Assembly (NCBI RefSeq): GCF_020509005.1
Contig: NC_063014.1
Span: forward strand, 6,169,058-6,233,057
From: Fulvia fulva
Taxonomy: Eukaryota > Ascomycota > Dothideomycetes > Mycosphaerellales > Mycosphaerellaceae
DNA: 64,000 nt
Reading direction: 5' to 3'
This document shows, piece by piece, positions 22,208 to 33,516 of this stretch. How positions within the stretch are numbered: the first letter of the stretch is position 1; each line of letters opens with the position of its first letter. A program made the translations under genes and the position numbers. The notes under the pieces were generated by a model that saw only the letters and a list, made by a program, of their open reading frames with translations, did no database searches and was not told the origin of the DNA.

Positions 22208-22990
22208 ATGGACTTCGGCAAAGGGAGTACGGTAAGTCTCCCGTTGTGCACAACAAGATTCCAGTGCTCACACCTTTTAGCACTGGCAAGCAGAGCTGTA
22301 GAAAGCACGCAGATACTGTTTGCTGCTTCTACTACACTCAACAAAAGTGAGGATCCGCCTCAGCGGTTTCGTGCAAATGGACCGCTGTATGTCGGCCCTC
22401 CGACCCAAGAGATCGACGAAGCATGGGACGACTTGTTGAACGACCAGTACTTCTACATCACGGGAGCACAGGCCGGAGAAGCCTGGGAAGATGGATATTA
22501 GACGTACTGGCGAGACGAGAGTCGTGGCGGGTACAGAGCTGGGTATACCTCTTGGACTTTGTCATGTCAAGCTGGTTGACTAATTGTGGCAGGGCAGGCT
22601 CAGTGTGTTCCACACTCTTCACTGCATGGTATGGCGACTCCGCTAGCAGGTCAAGTATCTGGCGCTCTTACTGACCAATAAGCAGAATCTACTCCGGAAG
22701 GAAATCTACAAAGACTACTATTAGAAGCATTCATTCACTGGCATGAACGCCAAGCTTCAGATGTATCACATCGGTAAGAAGGAAGGTGCTTCTACGTGAG
22801 CAAGCTCTGACAACGTGTCATGCCAGATCACTGCGTAGACGTCAAACGCCAGTCTGTCCAGTGCTCAGCGGATCTCACACCCTATACCCGTCACATAGTA
22901 TAATGCCGAGAGCGGTCGATCGATTATCGACTCGGAGCGAGTCCACACTTGCCGGAATATCGACAAGATACATATGTGCTATTACACAGG
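22208..22990 (+). pseudogene. UstYa / DUF3328-like protein, broken
   Basis: Pieces in family order: YVGPPTQEIDEAWDDLL near 22390-22440, VFHTLHC at about 22605-22625, DHCVDVKRQSVQC with ADLTP at about 22829-22885, and VHTCRN in another frame near 22940. The paired HC motifs are the hallmark of UstYa-type oxidases (Pfam DUF3328), which cyclise fungal ribosomal peptides such as ustiloxins. In-phase introns at 22543-22597, 22629-22685 and 22774-22826 link the pieces. The frame is broken by TAG at 22499-22501, TAG at 22722-22724, TAA at 22900-22902 and a frame change before the last motif. No precursor-peptide gene is visible nearby. It reads as a dead gene of ordinary base composition. Confidence 0.75.
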
Positions 22991-23387
22991 TGATGAACTT
23001 CTCACGACCGCTGATCGAGGTTCATGATAGGCGACTGGACGATAGGCGAAGTGGCCAAGTCTGAGCATAGCGGGCGTCAAGCTTCGGAGCCACAAGAGCC
23101 ATGGCTGCAGTATGTGCGATATTTGGTAGGGCGTTAGAAGCTCGGCATTGGCGAAGACTGGAAAATCCCAAGGAAGCTCAGCTTGCTCAGCTTCACTCGT
23201 TACTACAAGGGCAGTCTTACTGCCCTCACGAGTCTCATGCTGGGTGTCGTCGATGTGAGCCAGCGGCCACCCGGTCTGCGCCAGCATCAAACTCCTTCGC
23301 GGAAACGGGATCGTATGTGACAGCGGACAAGGCCGACCTGCTTAGATGTCGACCGCGGGTTGACCATGCCATCGGCGCTGGCTGACA
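22991..23387. other. Intergenic region without supported genes
   Basis: About 400 bp between the dead UstYa-like gene and the 3' end of the het-C relic. Frames on both strands have no recognisable content. It may include the rest of the decayed UstYa gene. Confidence 0.35.
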
Positions 23388-24960
23388 TCATGACTTGCTG
23401 CTAGCCTTCATTTTCAGCTTCGAGAAGCCCTCCTTCAACTTGTCTCCGACACTAGCCTTCTCATCAAACTGCCTTTCATCCTGCTCCGTCTTACTTCGCG
23501 GGATCTCCAGCAATCTCTCCATCTCCTTCAGCCTCTCCCTATCATCCACATCTCGCTGAGTCTTGCCCCAGCCAAATTTCATGGCCGCAACGTCCGACTC
23601 TTGTGCAGCCCGCGTCTCGTCGAGCAGAATCATCGTGATGATGGCATCCTTCAATGTTTGTCCCATACCATCGACTGTCGAGACCTCATCAACTGACACC
23701 CCCTCGAAAGTGCTAAGGAAGTTTATGCTAGGAAGCATAGCTAGACCAGCATCGAGTGGATTAGGCATCTTTCCTGTGGGCGCCGAATCAAACACCTCTT
23801 TCATCTTCGAGAAGTCACCGATGCCCATGCCTTTCACTTCCCCGCCGCTTAGCTGGCGCCTGATGTTCTCGCTCATCTTGTACCGGAAATTATCCCCATG
23901 CTCTTCACCCAAGACCTCATCTCTTGTCTGGGTAGCGATCGGAGCATCGACATGCGTATGCCCACCAGATCGGGTGGCGATCTCGCGAGCGGACAATGAA
24001 TGCAGCGCCAGCTCAAAACCCTCGAGGTCCGCCACCAGTCGGTCTTGGACGTACGCTCGCACCTCAGCAAGCATCAGCATCTGGACTGGCGAGCCGGGTC
24101 TACCGTTGAAGGGATGGTGGAAGGTGTCAAGGATGGCCTGGATGCTTGGGACCGGATCCTCTATGTTGCCTAGTTACTAGAGCTAGACGATAGATGTGAC
24201 GGCAAAGCTAGAGGCACGTACAGCTACGCGACTAGCAATTTCGTTAAGGACGTAGTTATAGTAGTCTTTTGCTAGCTACGAGTGTGTTAGGTCTATAGAA
24301 ATAGAAGCTTTATCGAAGATGCTTTGCCCTCCTCGAGCGAGTCACGCCTCTTAGTCTACGACAAGCAATTCTCGTTCGTAGTGTTTCAGAACTTTGTTGA
24401 TCTTAACAAGTAGGGGACCTAGTACGATTCCCAAAACTATGTAGACGAGCTTGTCGATAGCGATAGATATCTTTACGATAGTATCTTATACCGCTAGTAT
24501 AGTCAAGTAGTCGTATACCTACTTTACGATGTCGTCTCGGAGCTTAAATATAGGTTCTATACTTTACTATAATAATTCCGGCTTATACTTAAGCTCTCCC
24601 TATATTACTAGCGTCGATAGCGTTAATTTACTAATTTTCGAGATCGAGTCCGAGAACTAAGGCGTAAGACTACCTAGTAAGCTTACGAGATGCTTAGCGA
24701 GCTCGTTTAAAGGTCAACTTTGATCGCTAGTACGTAGTACTAGTCTAGGTAGACTTATAGCGCTAAGCTTATTGTTTATCTCGCCTAGGAGGGTCTAGTA
24801 TAGGTCTAGCGTACCGAACGTACCTATTACGACTAGAGGTACTAGGCCGTTAGCTATATCTACTTAAGCCGTACCTCCTATATAGGCGAATACGTTCTTT
24901 AATACTAGTATTACTTTTACTTATTTTTCGATCTTATAACCTAGCCTTTATATCGCTAGC
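23388..24960 (-). pseudogene. het-C: het-C-like heterokaryon incompatibility gene, 3' part, RIP-damaged
   Basis: The minus-strand frame is open from about 24175 to the stop at 23388 (over 230 codons, ordinary codon use). Further upstream, from 24175 to 24960, the same protein continues but is pierced by TAG, TAA and TGA codons, each explained by C to T changes of Gln or Arg codons. Recognisable het-C segments are GTFGTLDLYQ-like (stop in place of Q), the hydrophobic LVYIVLGIVLGPLLVKINK, and ISIDLTHS followed by AKDYYNYVLNEIASRVAV, which matches the THS-x-LAKDH-x(6)-LNE core of het-C proteins. HFHHP-like DTFHHPFNGRPG follows. Het-C proteins act in allorecognition. The gene is interrupted at 24960 by a Ty3 element and resumes at 31098. 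Confidence 0.78.
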
Positions 24961-25403
24961 TGTCATGGTCTCCCCACAGAGTGTATAGAAGGTGGGGACA
25001 GAAGAGCCTCAGAGCGCTCAGAAGTCGTCAAGAAGTGACAGTCTAGCTTAGTGTGTGAGCGCTAAGAATCACATGCCCCGTAACATTCACTACGGGACCC
25101 AGCCCTCCAAATTCACCCCTCTACCAAACCTTGAAGCACGTGGAAGACTCGGAACGTAGGGCAGGTTGGAATAAGGTTTTGAGCAAAGCTGCTGAGCGCG
25201 GCTTCGCACGGGTTAGCCCTGTTAATACGGGGACACGTACTCGCGAGGGTCGCGTATAAATATCTGGCCTTCCCTAGGCCTCTCTTGCTTTCTTCGTCTT
25301 TTGTTTTGTGTAGCAATCATACTATACCCTTTTGTATCTGTACTTCGCACCTGTATTCTCGCTTTCACCCTTATATCTCACAGGCTAGGCTCTCGCCCTA
25401 ACA
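24961..25403 (+). repeat. 5' LTR of Ty3 copy 1 (short type, 443 bp)
   Basis: Starts TGTCATGGTCTCC and ends GCCCTAACA. A TATAAATA box at 25255-25262 is followed by the CT-rich start region. It lacks a segment of about 76 bp present in the long-type LTRs at 32998, 54154 and 57965. Relatively few RIP changes. Confidence 0.92.
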
Positions 25404-28400
25404 TCACAAAAGACTAACAAACCGTCAACCACTCGAGTCATCCTTATAGGTGACCACGCCACCGATAGAGGTGTCAACCTCGACAACCAAGACACTCTAT
25501 TCCACTTCAGTGAGTGGACTGACATCCCCTTCTCGAACGCCGCTGCCTTCGGTGCCTAGGTAAACGCTAACCCCGACACCGCCTACGCTCTCATCAACCG
25601 CACCGTCTCCTCTTTCCGCGAGACCGCCTAGCAGGTCGAGCAAGCAAACAACTAAGCAACATACCTTCAAGGTATTGTAAACACCTTCTAGAACCTCGCC
25701 CCGTACGCCGACGACAACCGCCGCCAGCACTTCTCTAAGAAGGTCAACGACCTAGACGAGTTCGACGGCAACAAGAGCAAGTTTGAGGCATTTGAGACAC
25801 AGCTCACCATCAAGCTGTTGGCTAATGCCGACCACTTTCCGTAAGAGAAGGACAAAGTTACGTACGTCTTCTCCCTCCTTCGGGGAGACGCCGCGGCTTA
25901 GGTATAACACTACATCGATAACGCCACGCAGACTATCGGCTGCCCGGACGTCCTCACCTTGATGCAGGACCTCCGTGCTGCCTTTGGTGATCTAGACCGT
26001 AGAGCTACCGCCTAGAACGCTATCTACAACCTCCTCTAGAAGAACAAGAGCTTCGCCGAGTACCTCGCGGCCTTCAACCGCGACATCGGGTTTACCGGCT
26101 ACAACGAAGAGACCAAGAAGAGCACTCTCCGCCGTGGTTTGTCAGCAGAGCTTCTTCGAGCCCTCGAGGACAAGGACGTCGGTACTATAAGCTTCCGTAA
26201 GCTCGTCGAGACCTACTAGCGCCTCGACTCTAACATGAAACACACCGCCTCTCTCCTCGCTTCCCGTTCTCAAGGTCGTCAGCCTCGTAGTCCCGGAAGC
26301 CACTTCGCTGCTCCACTAGGCGCCGCCGCTCCTACGGCTCTCCCTCCCGTCTCTATAGGTAACGCTATAGATCTCAGCGCTAGTGCCGCCGTCCCTCGAG
26401 TCCAGGGCCTCGTCAACGGTAAGCTTACTCCCGAAGAGAAGCTTCGCCGTCGCTAGGCCGGACTCTGCACCTACTGCGGCGGTCCAGGCCATATCGTAGC
26501 TAACTGTCCGTAGCTCGCTGCCCGTAACGCCCGCAACCCGGTTCGCGGCGCTATCGGCGCTATCGAGCCTGCTCCTACTACTCCCGCTAAGCAGGAAAAA
26601 GCCTAGGTCTTCCTTATCGACGCGATGAAGACCAAGAACAACGTTTACCGAAAGTGAAGAGAGGAAAGAAGTTGAGGATCAATATAGCATAGCTAGACCT
26701 ATACGACGAGACGGGCAAGGACTACGCTTACAAACCGTTCGTCACGAATGTAAATATCGGCTCAAAGAAACTCTCTTCTTCCAATCTCACTCTCATAGAC
26801 ACTGGCGCACTAGGCGAGTCTTTTATAGACTATAAACTCGCGACCTCTCTCAACCTCGAACCCTAGGAACTGAAGTACCCTCGCACCCTTGAACTCTTTA
26901 ACGGCACGGAGACTACCACTAGTAAGATTACTTATGTTATACACACGTTAATCACCCTCGGAGGCAAGCGTATGTCGATCACTAGCTTCCTTACGTCCCT
27001 ACCGTATCAGAAGTTTATCCTCGGCCTCCCCTAGTTTAGACGACACCGACCTATCATCGACTAGACTTCCCTTACTGTCAGCTTCCCTCTAGAAGTTCCT
27101 CCGGCACCTCCGCCTTCTCCGCCGCCTCAGCGCGGTCCTAAGTATACTAAGATCTTCTAGGTGAACGCCGCTACCTTCACTACTACTACTAAGCAGCCTA
27201 AAGCTCAAGTCTTCGCCGCCTCTCTCCGCGATATCGACATCGCCCTCGAGAAGCTCGACAAGAAGCGTATACCTACCGACCCTACTACGAAGGTCCCTCC
27301 TTAGGCACACCACATCCTCTACGTATTCGATGCTAAAGCCGCAGACGAGCTGCCTCCTCATCGCCCTTACGACCACAAGATTGAGCTAGAAGAAGGTGTA
27401 GAGACACCGTTCGGACCGTTATATTCTATGTCCCGAGAAGAGCTTATCGTCCTTAAGAGATACCTCGAAGAGAACCTAAAGAAGGGGTTCATTCGAGCGA
27501 GCCGTTCTAGCGCTAGCAGTCCCGTTATGTTCGTCAAGAAGCCCGGCGGTGGTCTACGCTTCTACGTAGACTACCGAGGCTTAAACGCTGTTATAAAGAA
27601 GAACCGCTACCTAATACCGTTGATTTAGGAGACGCTCGAGCGCCTCTCTAAGGCCAAGTACTTCACTAAGCTCGATGTCATCGCTACGTTCAACAAGTTA
27701 CGAATGGCAGAAGGACACGAGTATCTCACAGCCTTCCGTACTCGCTACGGGCTGTTCGAGTCGCTCGTTATGCCCTTCGGCGTTTGTAACGGGCCTAGTA
27801 CCTTCTAGAACTTCATTAACGACATCCTTTAGGAGTTCCTCGATCAGTTCTACACTACCTACATCGACGACATCCTAGTCTATAGCGAGACCAAGGAGGA
27901 GCACCGCGAGCACGTCTATAAGGTCCTTTAGAAGCTCGTAGACGCCGGCTTGCAGCTCGATATCGACAAGTGCGAGTTTAAGAAGACCGAAGTCAAGTTC
28001 CTTAGTTTGATCATTACCGCAGACGGCATCAAGATGGACTAAGAGAAGATCGACGCTATCGTCGAATAGGATGCTCCTACGAACGTCAAAGAGGTCCAGG
28101 GTTTCCTAGGCTTTGCCAACTTCTACCGCCGCTTCATCCACGCATTTTCGGGCGTGGTACGCCCTTTGACGAAGCTCACGCGTAAGGGTGAGAAGTTCGC
28201 CTAGACCGACGAATGCTAGGAGGCTTTTGACTTGCTTAAAGCGAAGTTTGTTAAGAACCCGCTTCTACGGCACTTCGATTTCGAACTAGAGACCCGTGTA
28301 GAGACCGACGTATCCGACGGCGTGGTAGGCGGTGTCCTGCTATAACGCCGCTCGCCTGAATCCCCCTGGTTACCTGTCGCCTTCCTCTCTAAGAAGATGA

Positions 28401-30654
28401 CCGCTACGGAGTGTAACTACGAGATCTACGACAAGGAGCTTCTCGCTATCGTCAAAGCTTTCGAAGAGTAGCGCCCCGAGCTCGAAGGCTCTGCTATGCC
28501 CGTCCAAGTAAGCTCCGACCATAAGAACCTCGTCTACTTTATAAAGAGCAAGCTACTCAATCGTCGCTAGGCCCGCTAGAGCGAGTTCCTCTCCCGGTTC
28601 AACTTCGTGATCTCGTACACGCCCGGCAAGGCCAACTCGATGGCCGACGCCCTTACCCGCCGCCCTAGTGACTCTCTAGTTGATCGAAGAGGGGGCCGGC
28701 AAATCGCAGGGCAACAAGTCATCAAAGAGCACAACCTCTCTTCCGAGCTTCGAGAGTACCTATCGAACGGCCAGCCTACGCTCGCCGCTTCCTTTGCTAC
28801 TCTCGTGCTCGCTCCTGCCTACCTTGACGAGAGTGACGATGAATCCGAGCCTAAAGAATACGCCTCGGACGCTAAGGACTTGAACGACGATGAAGAGGGC
28901 TTAGTAACGACCGACGGCTTATCCGAATCAGACTTTGAGGGGTTTGATAATAAGGAGCAGCCCGAAGGCATTATAGCACGAGTACGAACAGCGTACGATA
29001 CCGACATAGACGCCTAAGAGTTAGTTCAGGCCCTTGGATCTAGCGCGAGGACATTCCCGGGCTTCTCGCTGTCCGAGTGCGAGCTCTAGGAAGGTGTCGT
29101 CTACTTCCGTAAGAAGCTTTACGTACCGCAGCCCGAAGGCTCTAATATCCGAGCTGAGATTCTTCAAATCATCCACGACTCCGCCTCTAGGGGTCACCTA
29201 GGCGTAGCCAAGACCCACAAGCTCCTCGCTAGGTGTTACTAGTAGCCGTATTCCTAGAAGGACGTCCGCCGCTACGTGCTAAACTGCGCTACTTACCGAA
29301 GAGCCAAAGCTAACCGCCACCGTCCCCACGGTCTCTTGCACCCTCTCCCGGCTCCTGATCGTCCGTAGAAGCACATCACTATAGACTTTATCACCGATCT
29401 TCCTCACGGTAAGACCTTTAGCGGCGTGAAAGTAAAGGCCCTTCTAGTGATCGTGGACCGTCACTCTAAGGACCGGTACATGATCCCGTGCTAGAGCATG
29501 ACCGTAAAGGAGACTGCTCGCTTGTTCTACGAATTCGTCTGGCGCTTTCAAGGCCTCCCGGATAGCATCACCTCTAACAGAGGCACCCAGTTTATCTCGT
29601 ACTTCTAGAAGCGTCTATGTGCTATCCTAGGTATCAAGCATAACCTCTCGACCAGTTTTTAGCCACAGACCGACGGCCAGACCGAAATTACGAACGCTAT
29701 CCTCGAGTAGGTCCTTCGTTGCTTCGTCGACTACTACTAGAAGGATTGGCCCCAGCATATCCCTACGGTGGAGTTCGCTACTCGTAACTAGGACTCGGAG
29801 ACTACTGGCTACTCTCCCTTCTATACTACGAGAGGTTACCACCCTCGTATAGGCATAGAACTAGAAGAACCTCTCCCGCCTACCGAAGACGTAAACGAGC
29901 AAGCAGCAGACGCGTTCGCTACTATGCTCTTATAGATCTATAAAGAAGTTCACGACGAGATAGTGTACGTATAAGTAATCTACGAGGATCAAGCTAATCG
30001 TCGTCGCTAGCTAGCTCCCGACTACTAAGTAGGCGATATAGTCTACCTCAACTCTAAGAACATTAAGACGGACCGCCCCTCTAAGAAGCTGAACTAGAAG
30101 AACCTAGGTCCTTTTGAGATCACCGAGCGTATCAGTTCACACGCCTACCGTCTAGCTCTTCCTACGAACATAAAGATCCACGACGTCTTCTATCCCGTAC
30201 GCCTTCGGCCGTCGGCTAAGGACCTATTCCCGAACCAAAACCAAGACATGCTAGGTCCTCCCGATGAAGTAGAAGTCGACGAGCCTATTAACCTACCTTC
30301 TGACGACTATGCCGTCCGCAAGATCCGGGGAATCCGCGTAGAGCCTAACGACGTTAAAGGACTACCGCCGATCAAGTATAAAGTCGAATAGCAAGGTTGC
30401 CCTAAGTGGGATACCTTATAGGAACCTATCCAATATATCATCTTCAATCGTTAAGTAATCGAAGAATACTACGCCCGCGTAGACGGCCTAGAAGTCAACA
30501 TCGGCAGGCTCTTCGAATCTAAGCTCTTCGACGGGGCTTACTAATAGTGTATCGACTATAACATTAGGCCTAGGCCTAGTACTGAAGCTGAACATCCTCG
30601 ATATATAGAACTACTACGGCTTCGTAGGAACTCAGCTTTGTTCGGGGGGGCTAC
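25404..30654 (+). pseudogene. Ty3 copy 1 gag-pol, inactivated by stops
   Basis: Domains in order: a gag region at about 25700-26230; a CCHC zinc knuckle (CTYCGGPGHIVANC) at about 26466-26510; an aspartic protease LIDTGA at about 26792; reverse transcriptase from about 27430 ([19 protein letters not shown]) with YIDD at 27859-27870; RNase H from about 28300 (ETDVSDGVVGG); integrase from about 29150 (zinc-binding HDS-x-x-x-GHLG, then ITIDFITDLP and an SITSNRGTQF segment); and a C-terminal chromodomain-like stretch at about 30310-30470 (VRKIRGIRV, YKVE, GCPKWDT). The RT-RH-IN order plus chromodomain makes it a chromovirus. Numerous TAG codons replace Gln or Trp, so no full polyprotein can be made. 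Confidence 0.9.
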
Positions 30655-31097
30655 TGTTATGGTCTCCCTATAGAGTGTACAGAAGGTAGGGACAGAAGAG
30701 CCTTAGAGCGCTTAGAAGTCGTCAAGAAGTGACAGTCTAGCTTAGTATATAAGCGCTAAGAATCATATACCCCGCAACATTCACTACGGGACCTAGCCCT
30801 CCAAATTCACCCCTCTACCAAACCTTGAAGCACGTAGAAGACTCGGAACGTAGGGCAGGTTGGAATAAGGTTTTGAGCAAAGCTGCTAAGCGCGGCTTCG
30901 CACGGGTTAGCCCTGTTAATACGGGGACACGCACTCGCGAGGGTCGCGTATAAATATCTGGCCTTCCCTAGGCCTCTCTTACTTTCTTCGTCTTTTGTTT
31001 TGTGTAGCAATCATACTATACCCTTTTGCATCTGCACTTCGCACCTGCATTCTCGCTTTCACCCTTGCATCTTATAGGCCAGGCTCTCGCCCTAACA
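30655..31097 (+). repeat. 3' LTR of Ty3 copy 1 (short type, 443 bp)
   Basis: Same length and same internal deletion as the 5' LTR of this element, so the short form existed before this insertion. It shows more TpA changes than the 5' LTR. Confidence 0.92.
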
Positions 31098-31245
31098 CTA
31101 GCTTAATATAATTACTATACGTAGCGAAGTCTTCGAGAGTATAAAGTACGGCGCTAAGATAGATATACGTCTCCTCGTCGCCCTACCTACCGTAAGTAAT
31201 AACTATAATAAGCTACTTCTCGATATAGTCGGCGCTAGTAGGATT
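31098..31245 (-). pseudogene. het-C: het-C-like gene, upstream fragment beyond the Ty3 insertion
   Basis: Read on the minus strand, this 148-bp piece encodes NPTSADYIEK, then a stop, then YLSAVLYTLEDFATYSNYIKL, matching the het-C stretch around ALHTLEDF-x-AH-x-NYCEL. It ends at CTAGC, and the coding sequence resumes in frame after CTAGC on the far side of the Ty3 element (24956-24960). Its own upstream end is cut by a reversed copia LTR at 31246. Stops again are RIP-type changes. The N-terminal third of the gene is not seen anywhere in the window. Confidence 0.72.
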
Positions 31246-32997
31246 TATTAAATAGGTACGAGTTACGTAGTAGTAGAAGACGGCGGATTATACGAAAGAC
31301 GAAGAAGGACCTAATAGGATAGCGTGTATCTATATATAGTATCGCTAGTATTAGTATAGGTAGATACTAGGTGTCCGGATATTTGCTAGCCTATAGGCTA
31401 GTAAACCCTAGTTACGTAATCTAGTTATATAACACACCTATACCTACATACTTAACCTACGGCCTATATGTTCTTAACACTCCTACTTAGGCCACATAGT
31501 CTCCTATAATCCCTTTACGTAAGCTAGAGCTGTCTTATAAAGTTTTAGAACTACTAGCTATTAAGGGGCTTTATTAACCTATTAGTAGCTATGTTCTTTT
31601 TATAGTAGTAGTCTACTACAATCTTCTTCTACTACTAGAGATGTCTAACATAGTTATATATAATATCAATATGCTTTGACCTTTCATATATATAGGCATC
31701 TTTAATAAGTGTTAAAGCGGCTTAGTTGTTACCTATAAGCTTGACTAGCCTTAGCTCGTTAATAGTGCCCTTACTTACCCTTATACTCGGCTAGAAAGAG
31801 CTCTTTCCCACCAGTTCTAGGCACCCCATTTCCCTAAGGACAGTAGCAAGAAATCGTGACTACTTTACGGCTACGTTTATAGCTATAAACTCAGCTTCTA
31901 TTGTTAATGTTATAATAGACTTCTACTTCCTACTTATCTAGGACATAGGTAATCTATAAAGAAACTATACGTATCCTAGAATTGAGACTCTATCTACTTT
32001 GTCTATAGCGTAGTTAGAGTCCGAGTATCCCTAGAGATTGCCCCCTCCCTTTCTATATATAAGACCTAGGTCTAGGTACGACCGTAGGTATCGGGAGAGC
32101 TTCTTTAAAGCCTTTATATACTACTATAAGGGATTAGCAATATATGAGCTAATTCTTCTAGGGGGAAATGCTAAGTCTGGCCTTGTCATTATTATTAGCT
32201 ATATCTAGGTACTATTATAGCTCTAGTAATCCTATTTGTTGCACCTCTTATCTATAGGAGCCGTAGGTACTAAATGCTCGTAGCTCTCTATAGGTAAGTA
32301 GGTTAGTATAGCCTTCTCTCTAGCTATATTTATCTTAGCTAAGTTAGCGTAGACATAGTGTCCTTAATCAAGCTTTAAAGTGCCTTAGAACCTATCTCTT
32401 ATAATCCTTATCCTAAGGATCTTCGTAGGTTTACTAAGATCTTTAATCTTAAACACTTTTCTAAGCTTAGCCTTAAACTACTAAACATCTAATAGCTTCG
32501 GAGCTACAATAGGTATATTATCTATATAGGTAAGGACTATAAGGTCTCTATCCGTATAGATAAGTAGGTATAGATCTACCTAGGACTAGGTAAATCTAAT
32601 CTTCTCTAGCTTCGTAATAAAGAGCTTGTTCTAGTCTCTAGCTACTTACTTAAGCCTATAAAGGCTTCGTAGGACCTTAAATACTATGTTTAGAGGTGCT
32701 TTAACTCCTAGGGATAGGATTATATAGATGTCTTTAAGAAGGCTACTTTAGGTAAAAGTATTATTTATATCTACTAGGTGTATCTCGAGATCTCTCTTAC
32801 ATACTACTGCTATAAATACTCGGAGAGTATTATGTCTAACAGTAGGTATAAAGATCTCTTCGAAGTTAATCCTATATTTCTATAAAAACCCTCTTATAAC
32901 TAGTCTTGCCTTGAACTTCTTAATAGCTCTACTAATTATTCTTTTTATATTAAAGACCTACCTAGAAGTAATTAGATTCGTACCCTTTAGCGGTATA
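31246..32997 (-). mobile_element. Ty1/copia relic, reversed, heavily RIP-mutated, truncated
   Basis: 31246-31479 is the reverse complement of the copia LTR seen at 45287-45511. The adjoining sequence, read on the minus strand, matches the RNase H and reverse transcriptase end of the copia element at 40088: the counterpart of the SKHIDV segment near 31660-31680, and the YVDD region near 32512-32530. Almost all CpA has become TpA, so it is far more damaged than its relative. It is cut at 32997 by a solo LTR and lost its 5' half. Its LTR end also truncates the het-C gene. Confidence 0.8.
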
Positions 32998-33516
32998 TGT
33001 TATAGTCTCCCTACAGAGTATATAGAAGGTGGGGACAGAAGAGCCTTAGAGTGCTCAGAAGTCGTTAAGAAGTAACAGTCTAGCTTAGTATATAAGCGCC
33101 AAGAATCATATGCCCCGTAATATTCACTACGGGACCTAGCCCTCCAAATTCACTACTCTACTAAACCTTAATAGATTTACTTCGGCTCGTGACTATATAA
33201 CTTACGGCACTCCCGCGAGCACCCGCGACTACGCTAGACCCTAGAAGAAACACGTAGAAGACTCGGAACGTAGGGCAGGTTAGAAAAAGGGTTTGAGCAA
33301 AGCTACTAAGCGCGGCTTCGTACGGGTTAGCCCTATTAATGCGGGGACACGTACTCGCGAGGGTCGCGTATAAATATCTAGCCTTCCCTAGGCCTCTCTT
33401 ACTTTCTTCGTCTTTCGTTTTATGTAGCAATTCTACTATACCCTTTATATCTACACTTCGTACCTATATTCTCGCTTTTACTCTTATATCTTATAGGCTA
33501 GGCTCTTGCCCTAACA
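32998..33516 (+). repeat. Solo Ty3 LTR (long type, 519 bp), RIP-mutated
   Basis: Starts TGTTATAGTCTCC and ends GCCCTAACA, and contains the segment of about 76 bp missing from copy 1. No matching 5-bp duplication flanks it, and it separates a copia relic from a LINE fragment. It may therefore mark an ectopic recombination between elements, not a simple solo LTR. Confidence 0.88.

Larger units (their letters stand above)
24961..31097 (+). mobile_element. Complete Ty3/gypsy chromovirus LTR retrotransposon, copy 1, moderately RIP-mutated
   Basis: Bounded by two 443-bp LTRs (24961-25403 and 30655-31097) and a 5-bp target-site duplication CTAGC (24956-24960 and 31098-31102). LTRs begin TGT and end ACA. 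A purine-rich tract with seven Gs (30644-30650) precedes the 3' LTR. The internal region is 5251 bp. It sits inside the het-C gene in the opposite orientation. Its coding frame contains many TAG stops, mostly within CTAG, as expected from C to T changes, while many CAA, CAC and CAT trinucleotides remain, so RIP was incomplete. Confidence 0.93.

Noticed and set aside
25113..25316. A 67-codon minus-strand frame that recurs in LTR copies at 30807, 33161 and 54314
   Set aside because: It recurs because the LTR is repeated; it crosses the LTR promoter antisense and disappears in the more mutated LTR at 57965.
27089..27376. Minus-strand frame in Ty3 copy 1, also at 60169-60390 in copy 2
   Set aside because: Antisense to the gag-pol region; RIP removes stops on the opposite strand less often here, so open antisense frames are expected.
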